Assembly (NCBI RefSeq): GCF_003634635.1
Contig: NZ_RBJB01000002.1
Location: forward strand, 1,054,001 to 1,118,000
Length of the DNA: 64,000 nucleotides
DNA from: Marinobacter nauticus
Lineage (GTDB): Bacteria > Pseudomonadota > Gammaproteobacteria > Pseudomonadales > Oleiphilaceae
Reading direction: 5' to 3'
Of this stretch, positions 15,697 through 23,881 are shown piece by piece. Both the position numbers and the translations under genes were made by a program. How positions within the stretch are numbered: position 1 is the stretch's first letter; the number at the start of each line of letters is the position of its first letter. The notes below the pieces were generated by a model, which saw only the letters and a list, made by a program, of their open reading frames with translations, was not told where the DNA came from and searched no databases.

Positions 15697-17778
15697 ATGG
15701 CAAGCGTAGGTTATGCAGTCGGCGGGTACGTCTCCCGGCGCAATATCACACCGAATACCCTAACCATTGAATGGGCGATCGGGGCCACGACTTACAGCCT
15801 GACCGACGACGGCGCCGGAAATCTGACCGGCAACGGATCCGGCGAGGTTAGCTACTGGAACGGCCGCGTCTTTTTCCGGCCGAACCCGGCGCCCACTCCG
15901 GCCGATGGGGACTACTCGATCAGCTATAACGAGTGGGCGGCGACCCTGAAAAAGACCGACAGCGTTACGCCGACACAGGCCTCGATCAATAAGACCCTGG
16001 CCAATCAGAACCTTACACCGGGATCCCTGGTTGTCGTGGCGAAGGTTCTCCGGATCAAGGAAAGCCTCGACTACAACAGCTATTCCGGCAGCTTCGACGA
16101 CGTCCGAAAGTACGAGCTCGAGGCGGTCGCTCACGACGACGGAAACGGCAACCTCCGCCGGGACGGCGCGGTGGTCGGCACGATCGACTATGTGAACGGG
16201 ACGGTCAATTTCGACCTCCGGAAAAGCTACACCTACCAGGAATTAGAGCAGGGCTCCGGATTCCTGTCGCGCCAGTGGAAAGCCGGCGGCTCAACAGCCA
16301 CCGAGGAGTACAATACCGCGACCGATATCACCTTCGAGTACACCGTCACCAGTGACCCGGACACCGCGAAAACGAAAACGATCGCGATCCCCGGCCTCAA
16401 GATCGCCCTTGTTCCTGGAACGCCCCGGCCGGTTGTCCCTGGCTCGATCCTGTTCCAGTTCGCCGGCAAGCTCTACCGGGACCGCTCCGGATCCATCATT
16501 ACCGACTGGTCACCGGTCACGGACGGCGGGATCAATGTCGGATCGATCGACTACTCGACCGGTATCGTCGAGCTGAACGACTGGCCAGCGTCTCAAAACC
16601 TGCAGACCGCCGCCAATATCCTTAGTTGCCTGGTCCTCAAGGGCGAGCGGACGAGCTATTACTCGAAGTTCCGGACCGCCGGATCCCCGCTTCGCCAGGG
16701 CTCGCTGATCATTAACGCGACCACCGAGTCCGGCGAGGAGGTCAGCGTACAGGCGGCGCAGGACGGCACGATCACGCACACGGCCATTACGGCCGGATCC
16801 GTCGATCACGAGACCGGGATCGTCTCGATCGAGTGGGCCGAGGCGATCTTTCCCACCTCGCTCAAGTATTCGGCCGTCGCTTACAGCTATCTTCCCCTGG
16901 ATCCTGGGCTCCTGGGCCTGGATCCGACACGGCTCCCGAGCGACGGCCGCGTCCCGATCTTCCTCCCTGGTGACGTGGGCGTATTCAGCCACACGATCGA
17001 GACCGAGGTCGCCAGCCCGATCGCCGGCGCCACGCTGACCTTTACCCGCGATCACCAGGCGGAGGTATGGGTCAAGGGTGATAACGGCCTGGTACTGGAT
17101 GAAGCCGCGTACACCGTCGATCGGGTCGCCGGTACCCTGACCTGGGCGGATCCGCTGAACCTGCAGGACGACCAGGGCCAAGCCCTGACAACACCGCTCA
17201 CGGTTTACGATCGGGTCGAGGACATGGTCCTTATTACGGATGTCCAGGTCTCCGGGCTTGTGGGCTTCAATGCGCAGCTTTCGCAGGATTACCCTGCCGG
17301 TGAGGCGGTCCTGTCCTCGGCGGTCCTTCACGGCGATTTAAGGGCCCGCGTATACAACCTGTTCCATCAAGCGAGCTGGACCGGGGAATGGTCGGATTCC
17401 AGGATCGGCAACGACACCACCGCGAAATATAACGAGGTCGCCTACCCGATCGAGATCACGAACCAGGGCTCAATTAAGGAACGCTGGTTGATACGGTTCA
17501 CCAATACGACCAGTTACGAGATCGTCGGCGAGACCGTGGGCGTTGTCGCGACGGGCAACACCTCTACCGACACCTCCCCAGTCAACCCCGCGACTGGCGC
17601 CCCTTATTTCACGATTCGTCAGGCTGGATGGGGTACCGGCTGGAGCGCGGGCAACTCGGTACGGTTCAACACCGACGGGGCACAGGCGCCTTTCTGGATC
17701 GCGCGGACGATCCTTTCCGGTCCGGCCACGGCCACCGAGGACAGCTTCGCAACGCAGAACAGGGGGGACGCTGACTAA
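15697..17778 (+). CDS. Tail-tip protein with multiple G(T/S)IDY beta repeats
   Basis: This 693-residue protein carries about four or five copies of a unit with a PGSL-type start and a GTIDYVNGTVNF-type end; other copies read VGSIDYSTGIVEL and AGSVDHETGIVSI. The last 200 residues (from VQVSGLVGFNAQ to FWIARTIL) form a different beta region with WTGEWSD and ITNQGSIKERWLIRF. No enzyme motif is seen. AAGGGG lies before ATG 15697. Repetition across two adjacent genes suggests that both line the same tip structure. Confidence 0.6.
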   Translation: MASVGYAVGGYVSRRNITPNTLTIEWAIGATTYSLTDDGAGNLTGNGSGEVSYWNGRVFFRPNPAPTPADGDYSISYNEWAATLKKTDSVTPTQASINKTLANQNLTPGSLVVVAKVLRIKESLDYNSYSGSFDDVRKYELEAVAHDDGNGNLRRDGAVVGTIDYVNGTVNFDLRKSYTYQELEQGSGFLSRQWKAGGSTATEEYNTATDITFEYTVTSDPDTAKTKTIAIPGLKIALVPGTPRPVVPGSILFQFAGKLYRDRSGSIITDWSPVTDGGINVGSIDYSTGIVELNDWPASQNLQTAANILSCLVLKGERTSYYSKFRTAGSPLRQGSLIINATTESGEEVSVQAAQDGTITHTAITAGSVDHETGIVSIEWAEAIFPTSLKYSAVAYSYLPLDPGLLGLDPTRLPSDGRVPIFLPGDVGVFSHTIETEVASPIAGATLTFTRDHQAEVWVKGDNGLVLDEAAYTVDRVAGTLTWADPLNLQDDQGQALTTPLTVYDRVEDMVLITDVQVSGLVGFNAQLSQDYPAGEAVLSSAVLHGDLRARVYNLFHQASWTGEWSDSRIGNDTTAKYNEVAYPIEITNQGSIKERWLIRFTNTTSYEIVGETVGVVATGNTSTDTSPVNPATGAPYFTIRQAGWGTGWSAGNSVRFNTDGAQAPFWIARTILSGPATATEDSFATQNRGDAD

Positions 17779-19619
17779 TGGCGGGCTCAGGATGGGATGC
17801 AGCAACGGCCGGCCTGGGCATTGTGGTCAGCCCGGACGGCCAGACGATTACGCGGCCAACCAGCGACGGCGGCGGTACCTATGCCGGAATCAAAGGTCTC
17901 GCCGGCCGATCCAAGGGTAAGCGTTACTATGAGATTGACATTACAACAGGATCGGTCGGGGCAGCCGACGCAGCGGCCGACGTCTCCGGGATGCTTGGCG
18001 GCGGTAGTGCGATCTCCTGGGGGTACCTGAACGCAGGGTCAGAAGGCGAGCTTTACTATCAGTACGGTGCGGGCGGAGGGACCAGAGCCACCAGCGGGGC
18101 GGCTGGAGCTGGCGTTTACGGGATCCTGCTCGATTTCGACAATATGACGGCCGAGATCTATAAGGACGGCGCACTCCAGTACACGGAGACAATGAACGCT
18201 CCAGCCAATACCGAGCTTTTCCCGGCCGCTTCGATCGGCACCGGCGCAAGCGCGACGCTGCAGACTGAGGAGCCTTTCCAGTACCCGCCGGAAAAAACGT
18301 TCATCGCCTGGGATAAGCCGGACTCCGCTCTCGGGAGTCGTGTCGCCGGCCTTATGCAGATCGAGGACGTTCCGGTCAAACGAATGCTCAAGGCCTTTAG
18401 TTTCGAGCGCCTGACCTTTGACCTGGACGGCGGCTCGATAACCGAATCTAAGCCGCTCGGGCAGACTATCAGCGACGAGACCACCGGCGAGTACGAGATC
18501 ATCCTCCGGGACGGCTTCCCGCGGGAAATTTTCCTCGTGGCCTTCGACGACTACGGCGAGGACTTCGCGGCCAATGCTCCGATCGAGCTCGGCGAGCGTC
18601 TCCACCCGAGCACCCCGAACGGCCACGTCTACGAATGCACCACGGCCGGGACACTACCATCGGAGGAACCGGTCTGGTCGACCGATACCAGCCAGGACCA
18701 GGCGATCGGCACCGCAGCCGTTCGCCCGACCTTGTTCTACCGCCCGGAGGCACACGGCCCGATACAGCCGGAGATCATCGAGATCGGCCTTAACATTCAG
18801 CACTTCCGGAAAACGCTCGCTCTGGGCGCGACCTTCACCGCTTGTGTGAAACCGGACGGAACGGTCGCTTGTTGGGGTAGTAACTATTGGGGGCAGCTCG
18901 ACGTACCCGCTGGCTTAACAGACGTGGTCGCGATTGCCTGCTCGTTCTATAACGTATACGCCCTCAAATCGGACGGAACTATCGTGGCCTGGGGGTACTC
19001 AGGCAACAACGCGAAAAACGTGCCGCCTGGTCTAACTGGCGTTATTGGCGTCGCCTCTACAGGTTACGGCGGCATAGCCCTAATCGACGACGGAACAATC
19101 GTAACTTGGGGAAGTACGTCCGGATCCACTAGCGCAACAGACATTGCTCAGACTTCGGGAGGCTACGACCACGGCCTCGCAGTGACCTCGGAGGGTCAGG
19201 TCGTCACTTGGGGCGACACGGGCAACGGAAAGCGGACCGTGCCGGCTGGCCTGACCGAGGCGGTTCTAGTCAAAGCGGGCGCAGAGCACTCACTCGGCCT
19301 CGGATCGGATGGCACGGTCTACGCCTGGGGAGACAACTCCCAGGGTCAGTGCAATGTCCCTGCCGGGCTTGGCGGCGTCCTCGATCTCGGCGGCGGCCGC
19401 TTCCATAGTATTGCTTTGATCGATACCGGCGAGGTCGTCGGATGGGGCGGGGGATACTACGGCGAAAGCTCACCACCGGCCGGACTCGGCGACGTAGTTA
19501 TGATCGATGGAGGGTACGAGCATGTGGGGGCGGTTCAGTCCGACGGAACCATCGTTCTATGGGGTCGCAGCAGTGACGGTCGATTAGACGTCCCGGCCGG
19601 CGTTAAGGCGAAGGTTTAA
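17778..19619 (+). CDS. Tail protein with SPRY-like domain and RCC1/BLIP-II-like propeller
   Basis: This 613-residue protein has three regions. Residues 1-180 resemble a SPRY domain (GKRYYEIDI, then GILLDFDNMTAEIYKDG and LFPAASIGTG). Residues 180-345 include HPSTPNGHVYECTTAGTLPSEEPVW, a motif often seen in phage tail fibres. Residues 350-613 hold seven repeats, each with DGT-hydrophobic-x-x-WG and often VPAGL; the first and last WG lie at residues 366 and 595, so each repeat is about 38 residues. That number and size match the seven-bladed RCC1-like propeller of BLIP-II. It is probably a receptor-binding or adhesion protein at the tail tip; this role is inferred. Confidence 0.75.
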   Translation: MAGSGWDAATAGLGIVVSPDGQTITRPTSDGGGTYAGIKGLAGRSKGKRYYEIDITTGSVGAADAAADVSGMLGGGSAISWGYLNAGSEGELYYQYGAGGGTRATSGAAGAGVYGILLDFDNMTAEIYKDGALQYTETMNAPANTELFPAASIGTGASATLQTEEPFQYPPEKTFIAWDKPDSALGSRVAGLMQIEDVPVKRMLKAFSFERLTFDLDGGSITESKPLGQTISDETTGEYEIILRDGFPREIFLVAFDDYGEDFAANAPIELGERLHPSTPNGHVYECTTAGTLPSEEPVWSTDTSQDQAIGTAAVRPTLFYRPEAHGPIQPEIIEIGLNIQHFRKTLALGATFTACVKPDGTVACWGSNYWGQLDVPAGLTDVVAIACSFYNVYALKSDGTIVAWGYSGNNAKNVPPGLTGVIGVASTGYGGIALIDDGTIVTWGSTSGSTSATDIAQTSGGYDHGLAVTSEGQVVTWGDTGNGKRTVPAGLTEAVLVKAGAEHSLGLGSDGTVYAWGDNSQGQCNVPAGLGGVLDLGGGRFHSIALIDTGEVVGWGGGYYGESSPPAGLGDVVMIDGGYEHVGAVQSDGTIVLWGRSSDGRLDVPAGVKAKV

Positions 19620-19622
19620 GCC

Positions 19623-21536
19623 GTGGCTTACCTGGTACCGTCGGCCACGTCGGCAGACTTCAACCTCGGGCGCTCGGGGTACGTCCCGCCCACGGATCCG
19701 CGGGCGGTTAACTTCAACCTCCTGGACTCCGGCGAGCTCCCGATCGTGTACCCGATCCCGCCGGGGATCATGGTTACGTCGACGCTCGCGGTCCGCCTGA
19801 CCGGATCCGCCCCGGCGAGTTCCGCCGGGATCGGCTACTCCATGACGCCGGCACAGAAGGCCGTCAGGCGGGCGCTACGCTCGGCCATGGCCTCGAGCAC
19901 GATCGACGAGCGCGCGCCACAACAATGGGACAAGGTCGCCGTTAAGGACGAGTCGATCGACGAGGGGCTCCAGCCATGGGGCGCGGCCGCCCGGAAAGAT
20001 ACAGGGCGAAACGCAACCGGATGGGATCCGGTACCGATCAAGGACCAGGTGCGCGGCGGGCCGGCTCAGGCCTGGGACGGTTCGATCCGGCCGCTCGAGG
20101 GTCGAGCGAGCCAGGGTTACAACGTCCCTCCGCCCAAGGACGCCACAGACAAGCACCCGCAGGCCGACAGCGCCAAGTATTGGGAGCCGGAGCCGATCGT
20201 CGTTCTCGGCGGCTACATACCGGACGTTAATTTCAATCTGACCAGGCCCTACAACGTGCCCGGCGCGGCCGTGACGGACTTCAATCTCAGCAAGGAGAGC
20301 CGGGTCCTCCCGCCGGTATATCCGACCCGCCCGGTCAACGGCGGCCGAGACCTGCAGGGCTGGACCAGCAACCAGCCCCGGGACCACCGTGAGCGCCACC
20401 CATGGGACACCAAGCCTCGGAAAGGGACAGAGGTCGATTTCGACTATGGCCAGGAGGAGCCGTTACCGCCCAAGCCACCGGCGCCGGATCCTGAAATCAA
20501 AGAGGGTTACCTGTTTATGAATGCCTCAAGCCTCAAGAAGTTACCGGAGGGGATCCCGCTCGACTTCGAGGATCTCTCGATCGGCCTCGATATCGATTCG
20601 TTTTCGTGGGCTCTCTCGGCCCGGATCCTGAACCCGGAGAGTATGGACCAGATCCGGCCGGGCCCGAGCGGACCGGTCGAGGTCGAGGCCATGGTCAATA
20701 ACAAGAAATGGCGCTTTATGGTTGAGCGGTACAGCCTCGAGCGTAAGTTCCCCGATGAAACCTACCGGATCACCGGATCGAGCCTTACGCAGCTCCTCGC
20801 GGCGCCCTACAGCCCGAAGCAATCGAAGCAGATCGAGACGCCGACAAACGCGCTCCAGGTTATCCAGGACGTTCTGCAGTACACCGGCTTTACCGTCACC
20901 TGGGATACTTCCCTTGCCGACTACACCATCCCGGCCGGCGTGTGGGGGTATGAGAACAGTACACCGATCGAGGTTATCGACGAGCTGGTCAAGGCTGCCG
21001 GCGGGATCCTGGTCCCGACCTTGAGCCTCTCCGAGCTCCGCGCTTACCACCGGTACCGCGAGGGCGCGCCCTGGTACTGGTCACAGATCGACGCCTCTCG
21101 CCTGGACTTCCAGATCCCGGACTCGACGATCCTCGGTCTGTCCAGCCAATGGGAGCCAAACCCGGCCTATAACGGCGTGTACGTCTCCGGGATCTCCGCC
21201 GGCGTCGCGGTCGACGCGGTCAAGTACGGTACCGCCGGCGACGTGAGGGCTCCGGACGACTACAACGCCCTGAACCTGTCGACGCAGCAATGCCGCGGGA
21301 AGGCGACCTCGATCCTGGGCCAGGGCGGCGACCAGGAGATCGTAACGATCGAGATCCCGATCCCGACCTCCGGAGCTCCTGGCCTGGTAATCCCTGGCCA
21401 GTGGGGCGAGATCCAGGATACCCGAACCCCGGCCAACTCCTGGCGGGCCCTGGTCCTGTCGACTGGCGTCCGGGTCGCGCGCCCGGGATCCGGCCGGGCG
21501 GTCCAGATCCTCAAGCTCGAGCGCCACCACTACTGA
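19623..21536 (+). CDS. Tail hub-like protein with N-terminal FNL repeats
   Basis: This 637-residue protein starts at GTG 19623. Its first 280 residues are Pro-rich and hold two long repeats, each with two FNL motifs (ADFNLGRSGY with VNFNLLDSG; VNFNLTRPYN with TDFNLSKES) followed by a Tyr-Pro-rich stretch. Residues 295-637 look like a baseplate hub domain: LSIGLDIDSFSWALSARI, MVERYSLERKF, then ITGSSLTQLLAAPYSP and TPIEVIDELVKAAGG. This suggests a central hub similar to those of gp27/gp44-type proteins, with a repeat-bearing N-terminal arm. Confidence 0.65.
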   Translation: MAYLVPSATSADFNLGRSGYVPPTDPRAVNFNLLDSGELPIVYPIPPGIMVTSTLAVRLTGSAPASSAGIGYSMTPAQKAVRRALRSAMASSTIDERAPQQWDKVAVKDESIDEGLQPWGAAARKDTGRNATGWDPVPIKDQVRGGPAQAWDGSIRPLEGRASQGYNVPPPKDATDKHPQADSAKYWEPEPIVVLGGYIPDVNFNLTRPYNVPGAAVTDFNLSKESRVLPPVYPTRPVNGGRDLQGWTSNQPRDHRERHPWDTKPRKGTEVDFDYGQEEPLPPKPPAPDPEIKEGYLFMNASSLKKLPEGIPLDFEDLSIGLDIDSFSWALSARILNPESMDQIRPGPSGPVEVEAMVNNKKWRFMVERYSLERKFPDETYRITGSSLTQLLAAPYSPKQSKQIETPTNALQVIQDVLQYTGFTVTWDTSLADYTIPAGVWGYENSTPIEVIDELVKAAGGILVPTLSLSELRAYHRYREGAPWYWSQIDASRLDFQIPDSTILGLSSQWEPNPAYNGVYVSGISAGVAVDAVKYGTAGDVRAPDDYNALNLSTQQCRGKATSILGQGGDQEIVTIEIPIPTSGAPGLVIPGQWGEIQDTRTPANSWRALVLSTGVRVARPGSGRAVQILKLERHHY

Positions 21537-21573
21537 CCGATGTTGATTTTTTCGACCTGAAACGAGACAGTCC

Positions 21574-21807
21574 ATGACCACAGTAAACAAGTTTCTACGC
21601 TTCCGGCGCCTGCTCCCGCAGCGGACCAGGTACACGATCACGATCGCGGCCGTGAACAGTGACGGGACCAGCATCGGCACAACCAGGGACGGGGGTAAGG
21701 TTCGGGTCCTTGGGGACTCGGTCGCAGTCGGTACGAAAGCCTGGGTCGACGACGGCCGGATCGTTGGGGAGGCCCCGGATCTGCCAGAGTATTCGGAGCT
21801 GATCTAG
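21574..21807 (+). CDS. Small tail-associated protein, last late gene
   Basis: This 77-residue protein has a basic start (KFLRFRRLLPQRTRYTITI) and a small beta-rich remainder. It lies 37 bases after the hub gene, with the same GATC-rich codon use, so it belongs to that module. No family is recognised; a tail-tip accessory is likely by position. Its stop lies four bases from the stop of the convergent DUF4124 gene, and no terminator is visible between them. Confidence 0.55.
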   Translation: MTTVNKFLRFRRLLPQRTRYTITIAAVNSDGTSIGTTRDGGKVRVLGDSVAVGTKAWVDDGRIVGEAPDLPEYSELI

Positions 21808-21811
21808 CTCC

Positions 21812-22264
21812 TCAGCGGTAGTAGCCACTCCAATTCACGACGCAGCCATTCTCAAAGTACACATAATTTGCGGAGCCTCCCGAGTAGTGGTAAGCCCACT
21901 GTGTTCGCCTGCCGGTCAGAATGCTTGAAGGGCTTCCCCACGAGCGCCTGACATCATTCGGCTTCATTCCGCGTTTAATCTTGTTCTGGATGATTAATCG
22001 TCGAAGGTCAGTAGAATTGATGTATGGGCAGGGGTCTTCAGGCCTGGAGCGCTGGCGGGGTTCTGGCTCATAGAACTCTACGTCGGTACCAGTATCAAAT
22101 CGTCCCCCAATAGCGGGGGCCGGTTCGTGATCCAATTCCTTGGCGTCATCACCGCAAGGTTCGTCAGAGAAAATTGTCTGGCCATCAACCTTGCACTGAT
22201 AGATGGCGGCCTGGCCCACTACTGGGAAGAGTAACGCGATGAAAAGCAACGTCCTTTTGAGCAT
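21812..22264 (-). CDS. Secreted DUF4124-domain protein, prophage moron
   Basis: This 150-residue protein has a clear signal peptide (KRTLLFIALLFPVVGQA, cut after QA) followed by the DUF4124 pattern IYQCKVDGQTIFSDEPCG with paired cysteines. The C-terminal half contains GMKPNDVRRSWGSP, as in small SmpA/OmlA-like stretches, and TQWAYHYSGGSANYVYFENGCV. It is encoded against the late genes beside attR, with its own strong ribosome site (GGAGG, five bases before ATG). This is the pattern of a lysogenic-conversion gene expressed from the prophage. The function of DUF4124 proteins is not well established. Confidence 0.75.
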   Translation of the reverse strand: MLKRTLLFIALLFPVVGQAAIYQCKVDGQTIFSDEPCGDDAKELDHEPAPAIGGRFDTGTDVEFYEPEPRQRSRPEDPCPYINSTDLRRLIIQNKIKRGMKPNDVRRSWGSPSSILTGRRTQWAYHYSGGSANYVYFENGCVVNWSGYYR

Positions 22265-22295
22265 GCTAACCTCCTTTATCGAGATACCTTAGCCA

Positions 22296-22319
22296 ATGCA
22301 GTCAGAAACTGCATGTCAA
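22296..22319 (-). promoter_or_regulatory. Palindrome abutting a TTGACA box upstream of the moron gene
   Basis: On the minus strand TTGACA (22319-22314) is followed directly by the perfect inverted repeat ATGCAGT-N5-ACTGCAT (22314-22296). The repeat would fall in the spacer of a promoter reading into the DUF4124 gene, a common place for a repressor site. No good -10 box is seen, so the promoter is uncertain. Confidence 0.4.
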
Positions 22320-22517
22320 AAGGTGTTAAATAGCACGCTGGCGGTTTGGTGGTACCCCTATTTTTGGCAGGGGCTTGAAAGGAAAGCGGGCGGAATTTCG
22401 AACCAAAACAACAAGGTAAGATTTTGATTTTTAAGGGGCGGTTTTCCCGATTTTCTGACCTTCCAGAATTCCCCTTTTTCTATATATTTCAGCACCCTAC
22501 CCCGCTTCCCATCCATA
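22320..22517. other. Noncoding right end of the prophage
   Basis: About 200 bases between the moron promoter region and attR hold no open frame with coding character. The sequence is AT-rich with several short inverted repeats, such as CCCC and GGGG around TATTTTTGGCA. It probably contains integrase or excisionase arm sites next to attR, but I cannot identify them. Confidence 0.4.
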
Positions 22518-22563
22518 CATGGGGTGCAAGGGGTCGTAGGTTCAAATCCTACCGTCCCGACCA
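22518..22563 (+). repeat. attR: displaced 3' fragment of tRNA-Pro(GGG)
   Basis: This 46-base stretch is the 3' part of a tRNA-Pro gene: anticodon loop ATGGGGT (anticodon GGG), the following half-stem GCAAG, the variable region, a complete T arm with GGTTCAAATCC, the 3' acceptor strand and an encoded CCA. The 5' half is missing; the bases before it do not pair. Integration into a tRNA 3' end rebuilds the gene at the other prophage end and leaves such a fragment. It therefore marks the right prophage boundary, and the intact tRNA-Pro should stand at attL. Confidence 0.88.
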
Positions 22564-22574
22564 GAATTCCCTAC

Positions 22575-22606
22575 ACAAAGCCCGGGCCGAAAGGTCCGGG
22601 CTTTGT
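22575..22606. terminator. Bidirectional terminator after attR
   Basis: ACAAAGCCCGG and CCGGGCTTTGT form a long stem interrupted by one mismatch and continued by GCC/GGT. It probably terminated the original tRNA-Pro transcript and now also ends the leftward MFS operon, whose stop lies at 22614. Confidence 0.75.
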
Positions 22607-22613
22607 CGTTCTA

Positions 22614-23879
22614 TCAGGCAGCAACCGCCTGCCCACGCTTCTCCCAGGGGTATTCCCGAATCGGCAGGTGAATCAGTGCCGACAACGCGCCAACGCCCAC
22701 ACCAATCCACCACACCAGCGTGTAGTTGTGGTAGAGGTCGTACAGGGCCCCACCCAGCCAGACACCAAGAAAGCCGCCAAGCTGGTGCGAAAAGAATACC
22801 AGGCCATAGAGCGTGCCCATGTACTTCAAGCCGTATATGTGCGCAACCAGGCCGGAAGTAAGCGGCACCGTCGCCAACCACAACGAACCCATTGCCACCG
22901 AGAAGAGCACCACGCTTTCAGGAGTAATGGGCGCCATGATAAAGGCGGCAGAGACGATTGTTCGTAACAGGTAAATCGTCGCCAGAAGGTACTTGCGCGA
23001 GTAACGGTTACCCAACCAGCCGGCCATCAGTGTGCCACCGATATTGAACAGACCGATCAGAGCAATTGAGATGGCGCCGAGCCCGGACGCTGACGTTACC
23101 CCCAGCACGTAGATCAGGCTGTCTGGCGTAATTGGCCCACACATTTCGGTTATAAACGCCGGAAAATGCGCGGTGATGAAAGCCAACTGATACCCGCAAG
23201 AGAAAAAGCCAATAAAAATGAACAGGAACGACGGGTCTTTCACCGCTCGCTTCAGCACCACCCCCATCGGTTCATCGGTCGATACCGAGGGCTCCGCCTT
23301 GGGTGCCCGCATAAACAGAAGGGCAAGCATCGACACCGTAATGAAACCGGCCAACACCATGAACACGCTTTGCCAGGGCATCTGGCTCAGCAGCGCCTGC
23401 GCGACGGGCGGGCCAATGATCTGCCCTGCAGAACCGGCTGCGGTTGCAATGCCCAGCGCCATGGAGCGATGCTTTTCCGGGGCAGAGCGCCCTACGACAG
23501 CGAGAATGACCCCGAATCCGGTTCCGGCAATCCCGAACCCAACCAGCATCTCCAGGAACTGGTGCTGGCCCGGGGTAATGGCGAATGCCGAGGCAACCAG
23601 CCCGACCACGTAACAGATACCGCCCACCAGGATAGCTTTGCGATCACCGTAGCGTTCGGCAAAGGCACCAAAGATGGGTTGCCCGATGCCCCAGAACAGG
23701 TTCTGAATGGCGATGGCCAGAGAAAACGACTCCCTTGGCCAGGCAAATTCCAGGGCAATCGGCAGTTGAAACAGACCGAACGAGGCCCGCACGGAAAAAC
23801 CAACCAGAATAATAATACAGCCTGCGACAAGTACAGGGTTGATCAGTCGATCATAGGTGCCGGAGGCCGTGCCAGACAT
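22614..23879 (-). CDS. MFS transporter, OFA/monocarboxylate-like
   Basis: This 421-residue protein has about 12 predicted membrane helices and MFS signatures (FGAFAERYGDRKAIL in the first cytoplasmic loop; AGWLGNRYSRKYLL in the second half). The overall pattern (FSVRASFGLFQLPIALEF, then GTLYGLVFFSHQLGGFLG) resembles the group that includes oxalate/formate and monocarboxylate carriers. The substrate cannot be told. It begins two bases after the end of another MFS gene, so both are likely one operon. Confidence 0.8.
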   Translation of the reverse strand: MSGTASGTYDRLINPVLVAGCIIILVGFSVRASFGLFQLPIALEFAWPRESFSLAIAIQNLFWGIGQPIFGAFAERYGDRKAILVGGICYVVGLVASAFAITPGQHQFLEMLVGFGIAGTGFGVILAVVGRSAPEKHRSMALGIATAAGSAGQIIGPPVAQALLSQMPWQSVFMVLAGFITVSMLALLFMRAPKAEPSVSTDEPMGVVLKRAVKDPSFLFIFIGFFSCGYQLAFITAHFPAFITEMCGPITPDSLIYVLGVTSASGLGAISIALIGLFNIGGTLMAGWLGNRYSRKYLLATIYLLRTIVSAAFIMAPITPESVVLFSVAMGSLWLATVPLTSGLVAHIYGLKYMGTLYGLVFFSHQLGGFLGVWLGGALYDLYHNYTLVWWIGVGVGALSALIHLPIREYPWEKRGQAVAA

Positions 23880-23881
23880 GG

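Noticed and set aside
22518-22563. Functional tRNA-Pro gene
   Set aside because: Only the 3' half is present. The preceding bases do not supply the 5' acceptor strand, D arm or matching anticodon half-stem.
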